Part shown: piece by piece, positions 23,006 through 32,603 of the stretch
Numbering within the stretch: the stretch's first letter is position 1
How the letters are laid out: every line of letters begins with the position of its first letter
From: Elusimicrobiota bacterium
GTDB lineage: Bacteria > Elusimicrobiota > Elusimicrobia > UBA1565 > UBA9628
Direction of reading: 5' to 3'
DNA: 64,000 nt
Assembly (NCBI GenBank): GCA_027452025.1
Contig: DAIDHI010000105.1
Coordinates: forward strand, 1-64,000
Translations under genes and position numbers: made by a program
Notes under the pieces: generated by a model
Database searches by the model: none
What the model was told of the DNA's origin: nothing
The model's input: only the letters and a program-made list of their open reading frames with translations

Positions 23006-24889
23006 ATGCCGAGCGCACCGGCGGCGCCTTCCGGCGAGCGCCATCTCAAGCTCATCGCACGGGCCAGCGCGTCCGCGACGGCCGCGCTGTCGGCGGCCTC
23101 CATCGCGGGCTGGGCCATCCATTCCCCGGGCCTGGAAGCGCTTTTCCTCGGGTCCAATCCGGTCAGCTTGCCGCCGGCCTGCGCGCTGCTGCTTTGCGGC
23201 TTCTCGCTATTTTTCGCCTCCCGCGAGCCCGCGCCGCGGCCCACGCGCGCGGCCGGCTTGGCCGCGTTGGCCGCCGCCGTCTACAGCCTCGTCGCCGACG
23301 ACAGGAGACGCGCGGCCGCTCTAGGGCACATGACCTTCTTGAGCGCCCTGGTCCTCGCGCTCGTCGCCCTGGCGCTATGCCTCTCCGACCTCGTGGTGGC
23401 GGACTGGAGGCCGTCAAACGTCCTGGCCGCCGCGGCGTGGGCCTTCTCCCTCCTGGCCCTGGTCAGCCACCTCTATGGCGCCCGGCTTTTGCGAGGCGGC
23501 TTCGACATGGCCCTGCCCGCGGCGCTGATCTTTTTGATCCTCTGCTCCGGGCTGCTGACCGGGCGCCGGGGCCTCATTGCCGGACTGCTCGTGGAGCCGG
23601 GCCCCGGCGGCGTCGTCCTGCGGCGCTTCTTTCCCGCCGCGATCCTCGTGCCGGTCTTTCTCGGCTGGCTGCGCGTGCTGTTTAGCGACCTCTTTCTTCA
23701 GGCCGGAACCGGAGCGGCGGCGCTCTCGGTGACGATCGCCGCCGTCTTCGGCCTGCTGGTCATCCAGCTGGCCCTGAGAATCGATCGGGAAGCCGCGGTC
23801 TCGGAGCGCCGGCGGGCGTACTTCGACACCGCCGTCAACTCCGTCAAGGACTACGCGATCTTCCTGCTCGACGCCGAGGGCCGCATCCAGACGTGGAACG
23901 ATGGCGCGCGGATCATCAACGACTGGACGGCGGAGGAGATCGTCGGGCGTCCCCTCTCGATGCTTTATCCCCCGGAGGACGCCGAGCGAAGGGTCCGGCT
24001 CGAGCTGGAGGCTGCGGCGCGCGAAGGCCGCTATGAAGACGAGGGCTGGCGGGCGCGCAAGGACGGCAGCCTCTACTGGGCCGGCATCGTCTTGACGGCC
24101 CTGCGCGACGAACGCGGCCGCGTAACGGGGTTCCTGAAGGTCGCCCGGGACATGACGGAGCGGCGCCGGCAGGAGGCGCAGCTCAAAGAGACGCTGGAGA
24201 AGCTGCAGCGCTCCAACCAAGAGCTCGAGCAGTTCGCTTACGTGGCCTCCCACGACCTCCAAGAGCCCCTGCGCAAGGTCACGAGCTTCACGCAGCTCTT
24301 CGCCAAGCGCTACGCGAGCAAGGTGGACGCCACCGCCGCCGGCTACATCGGCTACATCGTCGACGGCGCCCAGCGCATGCAGAACCTCATCACCGACTTG
24401 CTGGCCTTCTCGCGTCTCGGCAGCCAGCCGCGCCTCGTGGAGACCGACCTCGGCGAGATCGCCCGGCAGGCCGTGACGGAGTTCGAGCTGGCCATCAAGG
24501 ACAGCGGCGCGAAGGTCGAGATCGAGGCCCTGCCCCGCGTCTCCTGCGACCCCGGGCGCATGCTACAATTATTCGAGAACCTCCTCGGCAATGCCCTGAA
24601 GTTCCGGGGCGCGGAGCGGTCCATCGTGCGCATCTTCGCGCAAAGAGGGGACGGCGGCTGGACGGTCTCGGTGGCCGACAACGGCATCGGCATCGAGCCC
24701 CAATATCACGATCAGATCTTCGCGATGTTCCGCCGGCTGCATTCTCGCTCGGAATACCCGGGGACGGGGATCGGCCTGGCGATCTGCAAAAGGGTCGTCG
24801 AGCAATTGGGCGGCCGCATTTGGGTCGAGTCGCGGCCCGCGAAGGGCTCGACGTTCCGCTTCACCATACCGGAGGCGCGAAAAGCATGA
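23006..24889 (+). CDS. Membrane PAS sensor histidine kinase (phytochrome-type HisKA)
   Basis: N-terminal TM segments; PAS FLLDAEGRIQTWNDGARIINDWTAEEIVGR; YVASHDLQEPLRKVTSFTQLF; GIGLAICKRVVEQLGG. ORF extends upstream into the repeat, but the ATG at 23006 is preferred. Confidence 0.92.
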   Translation: MPSAPAAPSGERHLKLIARASASATAALSAASIAGWAIHSPGLEALFLGSNPVSLPPACALLLCGFSLFFASREPAPRPTRAAGLAALAAAVYSLVADDRRRAAALGHMTFLSALVLALVALALCLSDLVVADWRPSNVLAAAAWAFSLLALVSHLYGARLLRGGFDMALPAALIFLILCSGLLTGRRGLIAGLLVEPGPGGVVLRRFFPAAILVPVFLGWLRVLFSDLFLQAGTGAAALSVTIAAVFGLLVIQLALRIDREAAVSERRRAYFDTAVNSVKDYAIFLLDAEGRIQTWNDGARIINDWTAEEIVGRPLSMLYPPEDAERRVRLELEAAAREGRYEDEGWRARKDGSLYWAGIVLTALRDERGRVTGFLKVARDMTERRRQEAQLKETLEKLQRSNQELEQFAYVASHDLQEPLRKVTSFTQLFAKRYASKVDATAAGYIGYIVDGAQRMQNLITDLLAFSRLGSQPRLVETDLGEIARQAVTEFELAIKDSGAKVEIEALPRVSCDPGRMLQLFENLLGNALKFRGAERSIVRIFAQRGDGGWTVSVADNGIGIEPQYHDQIFAMFRRLHSRSEYPGTGIGLAICKRVVEQLGGRIWVESRPAKGSTFRFTIPEARKA

Positions 24890-25320
24890 CCTTCTATCCG
24901 ATCAAGGTGCTGATGGTCGAGGACGACCCCGGCGACGTCGAGCTCATGCGCGAGGCGCTCAAGGACGCCAAGCTCTCCGTGCAAGTCGACGTCGTGGAGG
25001 ACGGCGTGCTGGCTATGGAGTATCTCAACGCCCGCTCCAAGGCCGACCTGCCCGACGTCATCTTCCTGGACCTGAATCTCCCCCGCAAGGACGGCCGGCA
25101 GGTGCTCTCGGATGTCAAGAAGAGCGAGAAGCTGCGCGAGATCCCCATCGTCGTCCTCACGACCTCCAAGGCCGACGAGGACATCCACATGAGCTACGGC
25201 CTGGGCGCCAACTGCTACATCACCAAGCCGGTGGACTTCGAGCAATTCGAGAAAGTCGTGCGCTCGATCGGCGAGTTCTGGTTCACCGTCGTGCGGCTGC
25301 CGCTTTACAAGGCCTCGTAG
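24886..25320 (+). CDS. Response regulator (Rcp1-like stand-alone receiver)
   Basis: VLMVEDDPGDVELMREALKDA; VIFLDLNLPRKDGRQVL; VLTTSKADEDI; ATGA overlap with the kinase. Confidence 0.93.
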   Translation: MTFYPIKVLMVEDDPGDVELMREALKDAKLSVQVDVVEDGVLAMEYLNARSKADLPDVIFLDLNLPRKDGRQVLSDVKKSEKLREIPIVVLTTSKADEDIHMSYGLGANCYITKPVDFEQFEKVVRSIGEFWFTVVRLPLYKAS

Positions 25321-26774
25321 ATCCGAGTCCCCTCCGAGGGCTCGGCATAGACCAGGCGGAACCGCGCGCCGTCTCGCAGCAGGGCATCGAGCCTCGAACC
25401 GGGCAGCAAGTCGCCGGGCGAGCGCAGGACGAAATCCTCGGGGGCGGCCACCACGTAGCGGGCCCCTTGCGCCGCCAGCCACGCCCGCAGCCCGGCGCCG
25501 TTGTAGACCCCGGGCAGGTGGACGACGCGGCGGCCGGTCGCCAAATACCAGCGGCCGTCCAGCTCGGCGGCGAGGACGGCCCCCTCGGGGACGTTGCGGC
25601 GAATCCAGCCGGCCGTCATCTCCGGGGCGCTGTTGGCGCCGTTGCGCTCCCACAGCGAAGCCCGCGCGACGCGCGCGTCGGCAGGCAGCGACAGCAGGAC
25701 GCTCAGCGCGGCCAAAGCCAGCCAGCCGCGTCGGGGCGAGACGCCCGAGCGCCGCGCGAGCACCCCGGCCCCGCGCAGCCAGTAAGCCGCGCACAGCGGC
25801 AGGACCGGCAGCGCGTAGCGGCCGGCCTGCTCGCTCCAGAGAAGGTGGACGATCAGAAACGCCGCGACGAAGAGCTTCGGCCAAAGCTCCCAGTCCGCCT
25901 CCCCCTCGGCGCGACGGGCTCCGTAGCCGGCCAGGACGACGCCCAGACCGACGGCGGCCGCCTCCAAGCCCCGCGCCGGCCACGGCCACCGCAGCAGGGT
26001 GGTCACGAACACGAACCGCAGGTAAAAGGACAAGTGCCCCCAAACGGGCGCCAGGCCCGGCGCCTGCGCCGCGTAGCGCAGCGAGCGGGCGGCTTGCGAG
26101 AAATAGGTCAGGCCGACGCCCGTCTCGGCGAGATTGCGGCCGACGAACGCGCCCGCCGGCAGGACGGCGGCCGCGGCGCTCCAGGCCGCCGGACGCGGTC
26201 TTCGCCGCCAAAGCAGCGCCGCGGCCGCCGAAAGCCCGAGCAGGGCTCCCGTCGGCCGCACCAGCGACGCCAGCGCGAAAGCGCCGAGCAGCGGCGCCCA
26301 ATCCCTCATCCGCTCGCCGGCCCAATGGCGCCGCGACCGCGCCATCGCGAAGGCGGCCAGCGCGAGCAGGGGCACGTCGGAAAGGACGGTGGCTCCCATG
26401 CTCACGGCCAGCGGGCAAAGCGCGAAGACGGCCAGCGCGCAGGCCCGCAAGGAGGCGGGCCAGCCGCTCCAGGCATCATAAAGGAAGGCCAGCGCGGCGG
26501 CCATGAGCAGCGTCGACGCCAGCTGATAGGGCCACAGCGCCCCGCCCGAAAGCGCGGCCACGGGCGACAGCAGCAGCGAAAAGCCGGGGAAATACTGGAT
26601 CAGCGGCGGCGCGCCGGGCACGCTGAGTTGGGCGTAGCGGCCGGACAACAGAGAGCGCGCGCCCATGATGTAGAAGGCGTCGTCGTTGAAGAAGCCCACG
26701 TAATACGCCCGACGGCACAGCCAATAGAGCGCGCAGGCCAGCGCGAGCAGGGCCCAGGGGCGAAGGCGCTTCAC
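25305..26774 (-). CDS. Polytopic membrane glycosyltransferase-like protein (GT39/ArnT-like)
   Basis: FFNDDAFYIMGARSLLSGRYAQL...; many TM helices; GTG start at 26774. Confidence 0.75.
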   Translation of the reverse strand: MKRLRPWALLALACALYWLCRRAYYVGFFNDDAFYIMGARSLLSGRYAQLSVPGAPPLIQYFPGFSLLLSPVAALSGGALWPYQLASTLLMAAALAFLYDAWSGWPASLRACALAVFALCPLAVSMGATVLSDVPLLALAAFAMARSRRHWAGERMRDWAPLLGAFALASLVRPTGALLGLSAAAALLWRRRPRPAAWSAAAAVLPAGAFVGRNLAETGVGLTYFSQAARSLRYAAQAPGLAPVWGHLSFYLRFVFVTTLLRWPWPARGLEAAAVGLGVVLAGYGARRAEGEADWELWPKLFVAAFLIVHLLWSEQAGRYALPVLPLCAAYWLRGAGVLARRSGVSPRRGWLALAALSVLLSLPADARVARASLWERNGANSAPEMTAGWIRRNVPEGAVLAAELDGRWYLATGRRVVHLPGVYNGAGLRAWLAAQGARYVVAAPEDFVLRSPGDLLPGSRLDALLRDGARFRLVYAEPSEGTRIYEAL

Positions 26775-27544
26775 GGCCCCAGCCTTCCCGGCAGGGCGAG
26801 GTAGGCCGAAAGAGGGATGCGCTCGGCGCGGGCGTCGACAGGGACGCCGCAGGAGGCCAAGGCCTGCTCCACGCGCTCGCGCGGCAGGCCCAGGGCGCCC
26901 GAGATAGGCGAGGCCGCCTTCTTGCGCCTCTGCGAAAAGGCCGCCTTGGCCACCCTGAAGAACGCGTCGCGGGCCGCGCCTTCCACGAGAGCCCGCGGAC
27001 GGCGCACGAGCCGCACGACGGCGGAGTCGACGCGCGGCGGCGGCGAAAAGCAGCGGCGCGGCGCCTCGCAGACGAGCTCCGCCTCCGCGGCGATCGCCGT
27101 CGAGAGCGTGAGCAGGCCGTAGTCCGGGCCGCCCGGGCCGGCGGCCACGCGCAGCGCCACCTCCTTTTGGAACATGAGCACGGCGCTGGTCCACCCCGGC
27201 CAGGCCAGGATCTTCTGCAGGATGGGCGCGCCGACGGCGTAAGGAAGGTTGCCGACGACGGTCCACCCGTCTTCGCCCAGCGTCTCCAAGCCGAAGCGGA
27301 GAAAATCCGCGGCGATCACGGAGGCCTTGCCCCCGCCCAGGCGCTCGGCAAGCGCCGCGGCCAGGCGTTCGTCCTTTTCCACGGCGACGAGACGCGCGCA
27401 GCGCTCCAGGAGCGCTCCCGTCAGCGCGCCGCGCCCCGAGCCGATCTCCAGGACGCGAGCCTGAGGACCAAGCCGCGCGGCCGCGACGATGGAGTCCCGC
27501 ACGCCCTCGTCGACGAGGAAGTGCTGCCCGAGCCTGGCGCCCAT
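26771..27544 (-). CDS. rsmA: 16S rRNA dimethyladenosine transferase
   Basis: LGQHFLVDEGV; VLEIGSGRGALTGALLE; VVGNLPYAVGAPIL. Confidence 0.94.
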   Translation of the reverse strand: MGARLGQHFLVDEGVRDSIVAAARLGPQARVLEIGSGRGALTGALLERCARLVAVEKDERLAAALAERLGGGKASVIAADFLRFGLETLGEDGWTVVGNLPYAVGAPILQKILAWPGWTSAVLMFQKEVALRVAAGPGGPDYGLLTLSTAIAAEAELVCEAPRRCFSPPPRVDSAVVRLVRRPRALVEGAARDAFFRVAKAAFSQRRKKAASPISGALGLPRERVEQALASCGVPVDARAERIPLSAYLALPGRLGP

Positions 27545-28950
27545 CAAGCCGGGCTGGCCAGCCCCTCTCGGGCGCGGCGCAGCAAGTCCAGCCCGTGCTT
27601 CCAGACGTCGCCGGCGCCGAGCGTCAGCACGACGTCGCCCGGCCTGATGTGGCGCGCGGCGTCGATCGCCGAGGTCAGCGGCGCGCAGGGCACGCCCGCC
27701 CTTTTCAAGGAATCGATGATCAGCCTCGAAGTGACCCCCGGTATCGGCTTTTCTCCGGCCGCGTAGACGTCCGTGACGAAGACGAAGTCGGCGCCGGAAA
27801 AGGCGGGGCCGAAGCGGGGCGCCAGGAGCTTGGTGCGCGTATAGCGGTGCGGCTGGAAGATCACGACGGTGCGCCGCGCCTTCCAAAGGCCCGTCACCGC
27901 GCGGAGCGTGGCCGCGATCTCGGTCGGATGGTGGCCGTAGTCGTCGACGAACCGGATGCCCCCGGCGGCGCCGAGCGCGTCGAGCCGGCGGCTGACCCCC
28001 GTGAAGCGCGACAGCCCGGCCGCCAGGCGGCGCAAGTCGAAGCCCAGGAAGTGGCCGACGGCCACCGCCGCCAGCGCGTTGAGGACGTTGTGGCGGCCCG
28101 CCACGCGCAGCGACAGCCGCGCCATGGGCCGGCCGCGCAGGCAGGCCGTGAAGCGAGAGCCCTCGCGCGACAGGCGCGCGCCGCGGGCCGTCCAGTCGTT
28201 GCCCCGAGACAGGCCGTAGGTGAGAACGGGCCGCTGCACCCCGGGCAGTATCTCCCGGACGCCCGGATCGTCGCCGCACAGCACGGCCGCGCCGTAGAAA
28301 GGCAGGCGGTGAAGGTAGTCGAGGAAGGCCTGCCGCAAGTTCTCCATGGACTTGTGATAGTCCAGGTGATCGTCGTCGATATTGGTGACGACGGCCGCCA
28401 GCGGCGACAAGAAGCGGAAGGAACCGTCGGACTCGTCGGCCTCCGCCACCATGTAGTCGCCCACTCCCAGGCGGGCGCTGGCGCCGATGTTCTTGAGCTG
28501 GCCGCCGATGATCATCGTCGGCCGCGCGCCCGCCGAGGAGAGCGCCATCGCGACCATGGAGGTCGTCGTGGTCTTTCCGTGGCTGCCGGCCACCGCGACC
28601 GTCCTTTTCATGCGCCCGAGCTCGGCCAGCATCTCGGCGCGCAAGATGACGGGAATCTTCGCGCGGCGGGCGAAGGCGAGCTCCGGGTTGTCCGCCGGCA
28701 CGGCCGAGCTGACCACGACCACCTGGGCGCCGCGGACGTTGGCGGCCGCGTGGCCGATGCTCACGCGCACGCCGCGCGCGTCCAGCCGCCGGGTGACCTC
28801 GCTTTCCTTGGCGTCGGAGCCGGAGACGTCATAGCCCAGGTTGGCCAGGACCTCGGCGATGCCGCTCATGCCCACGCCCCCGACGCCGACGAAGTGCACT
28901 CTCCGGAGGAAGGAGCCCATCAAGCCCGCGTCGCCGCCGCGGGCGCTCAT
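27544..28950 (-). CDS. murC: UDP-N-acetylmuramate-L-alanine ligase
   Basis: VHFVGVGGVGMSGIAEVLANLGYDVSGSD; VAVAGSHGKTTTTSM; DDYGHHPTEIAATL. Confidence 0.96.
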   Translation of the reverse strand: MSARGGDAGLMGSFLRRVHFVGVGGVGMSGIAEVLANLGYDVSGSDAKESEVTRRLDARGVRVSIGHAAANVRGAQVVVVSSAVPADNPELAFARRAKIPVILRAEMLAELGRMKRTVAVAGSHGKTTTTSMVAMALSSAGARPTMIIGGQLKNIGASARLGVGDYMVAEADESDGSFRFLSPLAAVVTNIDDDHLDYHKSMENLRQAFLDYLHRLPFYGAAVLCGDDPGVREILPGVQRPVLTYGLSRGNDWTARGARLSREGSRFTACLRGRPMARLSLRVAGRHNVLNALAAVAVGHFLGFDLRRLAAGLSRFTGVSRRLDALGAAGGIRFVDDYGHHPTEIAATLRAVTGLWKARRTVVIFQPHRYTRTKLLAPRFGPAFSGADFVFVTDVYAAGEKPIPGVTSRLIIDSLKRAGVPCAPLTSAIDAARHIRPGDVVLTLGAGDVWKHGLDLLRRAREGLASPA

Positions 28951-31280
28951 GAGCCTTTGGTCGCCGCCGGGCGCAGCATCCACTTAAGGCCTTCGCCGGC
29001 CGACCGGTCCTTGGGATTGAGCTTGAGCACCTCGCGGAAAGACGCGATCGCCGCCTGGTCCTGGCCGAGCATCACGTGGGCGACCCCCCGGCCGAGCAGC
29101 GCCGCCTCGTTGCGCGGCTCGATCTGCAGGGCGCGCTCGAATGCGTCGAGGGCTCGCTCGCCGTCGCCGACGGTGGCGTAGCCGAGGCCGGTGGCGACCC
29201 AGGAGTCGCTTTGCTGGGGATTGGGCGGAGGCTCCCCGGGGTCCGGCAGCACCTCCTCGACCAGCGACATCCAGCCCGTGCCGATGATCCACAAGCCCAG
29301 GTCGTTGCCGACTTGCCGCGGCTCGTAGGAGACCTTGGGCTGGCTGGAAGCGTCGCCGCGCCCGGAACCGGCCTCGCCGCCGGACCCGCCGCCGCCGGTG
29401 GTGACGTCCTGGAGGCGCTTGAAGGCAAGGTTCATGCCCAGGTGGACGTCGGTGTTCGGCGGGGCCTGCTGCATCGTTTTGCGCAAGTCGTCGATGATCT
29501 TGGAGATCTGGGCCGCGCGCTCGCGCGCGCTTCCGGAGGGGATCTCATACTCGCGGCGCAGGGCCTTCGGCGCCTCGCGCTCGGGCTCGAGCGTGCGCTC
29601 CAGGGCGTTTTTGAGCGAGGAGCGGCTCTCGGCGGACGCCTTGACCAGCTTGGGCCGGGGCGCGAAGATGACGTCGACTTGCAGGATCGCCCCCTGATTG
29701 AGCGGGACGCGCTCCAGGTTGTGCTTGAAGACGTCCAGAGGGTCGTTGGACGGCGGCTTGGGCGCCGCCGGCTTCTTCGGCTGCGAGGGCTTGGGCTGGC
29801 CGCCGTCCGGCGCCGGGCCGCGGGTCTTGCCTCCGGCGTAGGAGACCGCCAGCTGCAAGCCCGGGCCGCCCTCCTCCGGCGTCAGGTGGAAGGCGTCCAA
29901 GAACGTGGCGCGCGCGTCCTTGTCGTCGCCCTCCTGCAAATAGAGGCGACCCAGGCGAAAGCGCGCCACGGCGTCGCGCGCCTTGAGGTCCACGGCCCTC
30001 TTGAAGTCGCGGATCGCCGCGCGCAGGTCGCCGCGCCGCTCGTCGGCGGCTCCGAGCTCGAGCAGGGCGTCCTCGTAATCGGGATAATACTTGAGCGCCT
30101 CGCGCAGCTCGGTCACGGCGTCGGAGTCGCGCCCGAGCTTGCGGTAGAGCAGCGCCAGCTGATAGTGGTAGAGCGGCTCCTTGGGCGCCAGCTCGACGGC
30201 CTTGCGGAAGTGGTCCAGCGAGCGCAAGGTCAGGCCCAGGTTATCCTCGATCGAGCCGAGGTTCATCTGGATGTCCGGCCGCGAAGGATCGATCTCGGCC
30301 GCTTTCTTGAACTCCTCGTAGGCTTGCGGGACCATGCCCTTCCAGGCCAGCGAGATGCCGATGAGCATGTGCGTCTGCGCGTTGTTGGGATCCAGCGACA
30401 GGCTCTTGCGGTAATCGTCGAGCGACTGGTCCACCTGTCCGGTCCAGTAATGCGCGACGCCGAGCATCATGTGGGCCATCGGATCGTCCGGATTGGCCGC
30501 GACGGCGCGGGAGAACTCCTCGACGGCCAGCTCGTAGTCCTTGTCGTCGAGCAGCTGCGAACCGCGCGCCAGGTCCCGGCGGGCCTGCGAGGCCATGATC
30601 TCGTCCCAGATCGTCTCTTGGCCCGGCTCGGTGCGGGCCGCGCGGGCCGGCAGGCACAGGGCCAGCGCGAGCAAGGCGCAGGCCGCCGAGGCCAAGGCCT
30701 TCTTGACGCGCGGCAGCATGACCGAAAGGGCCCGGAAGCGGTGGCTCAAGGCGTTCTTTTCCTCGAGGCTGAGCTCGGCGAGCGTGCGGCCGAGGCCCGG
30801 GACCCGAAAGACGGGATCGTAGCCGAAGCCGTTTTCGCCCGCCGGAGCGCGGGCGATCTCCCCCTCGAGCCGGCCTTCCTCGAGGAGCGTCCGCCCCTGC
30901 GGCGAGGAGAGCGCCATCACGGTTCGAAAGACCGCCCGGCGCCGGCCCTCCGGCACGCCCGCCATCGCCGCGAGGAGCTTGCGGTTGTTCTCGGCGTAGG
31001 TGCAGCCGGGCCCGGCGTAGCGCGCCGAGAGCACTCCGGGGCTGCCGCCCAGCGCCTCGACCTCGAGCCCTGTGTCGTCGGCCAGAGCCCAAAGCCCGCT
31101 GCCCGAAGCCGCCTCGCGCGCCTTCTTGGCGGCGTTGCCCTCCAGGGTGGGCTGATCCTCGACCGTCTCGAGAATCTCGGGGAAAGCGTCGAGGCCGGCG
31201 AGCTCGACGCCTTCGGGCAGCAGGCGCGCGAGCTCCCGGATCTTGTGCTGATTGCGCGTCGCCAAAAGCAGGCGTGGCAT
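28947..31280 (-). CDS. In-frame fusion: RdgB-type (d)ITP/XTP pyrophosphatase then secreted-type TPR protein
   Basis: RdgB: LLLATRNQHKIRELARLLP...DDTGLEVEALGGSPGVLSARYAG...GENGFGYDPVF...KNALSHRFRAL; continues without stop into MLPRVKKALASAACALLALALCLPARA then TPRs. Internal ATG at 30719. Confidence 0.85.
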   Translation of the reverse strand: MPRLLLATRNQHKIRELARLLPEGVELAGLDAFPEILETVEDQPTLEGNAAKKAREAASGSGLWALADDTGLEVEALGGSPGVLSARYAGPGCTYAENNRKLLAAMAGVPEGRRRAVFRTVMALSSPQGRTLLEEGRLEGEIARAPAGENGFGYDPVFRVPGLGRTLAELSLEEKNALSHRFRALSVMLPRVKKALASAACALLALALCLPARAARTEPGQETIWDEIMASQARRDLARGSQLLDDKDYELAVEEFSRAVAANPDDPMAHMMLGVAHYWTGQVDQSLDDYRKSLSLDPNNAQTHMLIGISLAWKGMVPQAYEEFKKAAEIDPSRPDIQMNLGSIEDNLGLTLRSLDHFRKAVELAPKEPLYHYQLALLYRKLGRDSDAVTELREALKYYPDYEDALLELGAADERRGDLRAAIRDFKRAVDLKARDAVARFRLGRLYLQEGDDKDARATFLDAFHLTPEEGGPGLQLAVSYAGGKTRGPAPDGGQPKPSQPKKPAAPKPPSNDPLDVFKHNLERVPLNQGAILQVDVIFAPRPKLVKASAESRSSLKNALERTLEPEREAPKALRREYEIPSGSARERAAQISKIIDDLRKTMQQAPPNTDVHLGMNLAFKRLQDVTTGGGGSGGEAGSGRGDASSQPKVSYEPRQVGNDLGLWIIGTGWMSLVEEVLPDPGEPPPNPQQSDSWVATGLGYATVGDGERALDAFERALQIEPRNEAALLGRGVAHVMLGQDQAAIASFREVLKLNPKDRSAGEGLKWMLRPAATKGS

Positions 31281-31313
31281 GCGAATCCCCGAAATTGTAT
31301 CATTTTGTCCGTC

Positions 31314-31607
31314 ATGGTCCGCCTGGGCTGGCTGCCTCTTTTCGGCGCGCTTTTTCTGCTCGGAGCCTGCATGGCCGACCAGCAGGCCCTCGACATGACC
31401 GACGCCGGGGTCAAGGCCCGCATCGAGGCCAACCTCCAGGCCCAGCCCGACTTGGACCTGCGCTACGTCAGCCTGGACGTCCACTCCGGCATCGCCACGG
31501 TCTCCGGCATGGTCGCCAACTGGGACGACGAGAAGCTCGTCGAGCGCATCGTCAAGCGCACCAAGGGCGTCCAGCAGGCCGTCATCAACCTCGTCCCCAA
31601 AGAGTGA
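31314..31607 (+). CDS. BON-domain lipoprotein
   Basis: Lipobox LLGAC; VKARIEANLQAQPDLDLRYVSLDVHSGIATVSGMVANWDDEKLVERIVKRTKGVQQAVINL. Confidence 0.85.
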   Translation: MVRLGWLPLFGALFLLGACMADQQALDMTDAGVKARIEANLQAQPDLDLRYVSLDVHSGIATVSGMVANWDDEKLVERIVKRTKGVQQAVINLVPKE

Positions 31608-32593
31608 GCCCGGCCCGGACCGCCGCGCTGCGCCGCGCGCTGCTTCGCTGGTATGACGCGCGACGCCGGGCCCTGCCCTGGCGCGAGCGGGTAACGCCGT
31701 ATCGCACCTGGGTCTCCGAGATCATGCTGCAGCAGACGACGGTGGCGGCCGTCGTGCCCTATTATCTGCGCTTCCTGGAGCGGTTCCCGGACGTCCGCGC
31801 CCTGGCCGCCGCGCCGGAAGACGACGTCCTCAAGGCCTGGGCGGGCTTGGGCTACTACTCCCGCGCCCGCAACCTGCGCCGCGCCGCGCAGGCGATCGTC
31901 GCCGAGCACGGCGGGAAGTTTCCCTCCGACTACGACTCCGTGCTCGCCTTGCCCGGCATCGGGCGCTACACGGCCGGAGCGATCCTGTCGATCGCCTTCG
32001 GCCAGCGCCAGCCGCTCGTCGACGGCAACGTGATGCGGGTCTTTTCGCGGCTCTTCAAGGTCGAAGAGGACGTCAAGAAAGCGAAGGCCGCCGCCGCGTT
32101 CTGGGAGCTGGCCGCGCGCCTGCTGCCGAGGCGGCGCTGCGGCGACTGGAACCAGGCGCTCATGGAGCTGGGAGCGACGGTCTGCGTCCCCGAGGCGCCG
32201 TCTTGCGGGCTGTGCCCTCTCGCCAAGACATGCGCGGCCAACCGTCTCGGCCTTCAGGACCGCCTCCCCGTCATGCCCCCGCGCCGCGCCTGGGTGGACC
32301 TGCGCTGGAGCTGCCTGTGGATCGAGGACGCCGGGCGAGTGCTGCTTTGGAAGCGCGACGACAAGGAACGCTTCCTCCGGGGGCACTGGGGCCTGCCGGA
32401 GTCCCGGCACGTCAAAGCCCGCCCGGGCCGGCTGCTCAAGACGGCGCGGCATACCATCACCCACCACCGCATCGTCATCGATGTGCGCGAGGCCGCGCTC
32501 GCCGCGCAGGCGCCGCCGCAGGCCGAATGGGTGAGCCGCGCCCAGCTCGGCGAGCGCCTGGTTTCCTCGCTCTGGACGAAGTGCCTGCCGTAG
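31604..32593 (+). CDS. mutY: A/G-specific adenine glycosylase
   Basis: LPWRERVTPYRTWVSEIMLQQTTV; LPGIGRYTAGAILSIAFG; C-x6-C-x2-C-x5-C cluster; GTG start. Confidence 0.95.
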   Translation: MSPARTAALRRALLRWYDARRRALPWRERVTPYRTWVSEIMLQQTTVAAVVPYYLRFLERFPDVRALAAAPEDDVLKAWAGLGYYSRARNLRRAAQAIVAEHGGKFPSDYDSVLALPGIGRYTAGAILSIAFGQRQPLVDGNVMRVFSRLFKVEEDVKKAKAAAAFWELAARLLPRRRCGDWNQALMELGATVCVPEAPSCGLCPLAKTCAANRLGLQDRLPVMPPRRAWVDLRWSCLWIEDAGRVLLWKRDDKERFLRGHWGLPESRHVKARPGRLLKTARHTITHHRIVIDVREAALAAQAPPQAEWVSRAQLGERLVSSLWTKCLP

Positions 32594-32603
32594 GCCGCCC
32601 GCC

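Noticed and set aside
24558-24575. TGCTACAATTATT inside the histidine kinase as a leaderless promoter
   Set aside because: Matches the -10 motif but no start codon or gene follows at the right distance; shows that the motif also occurs by chance.
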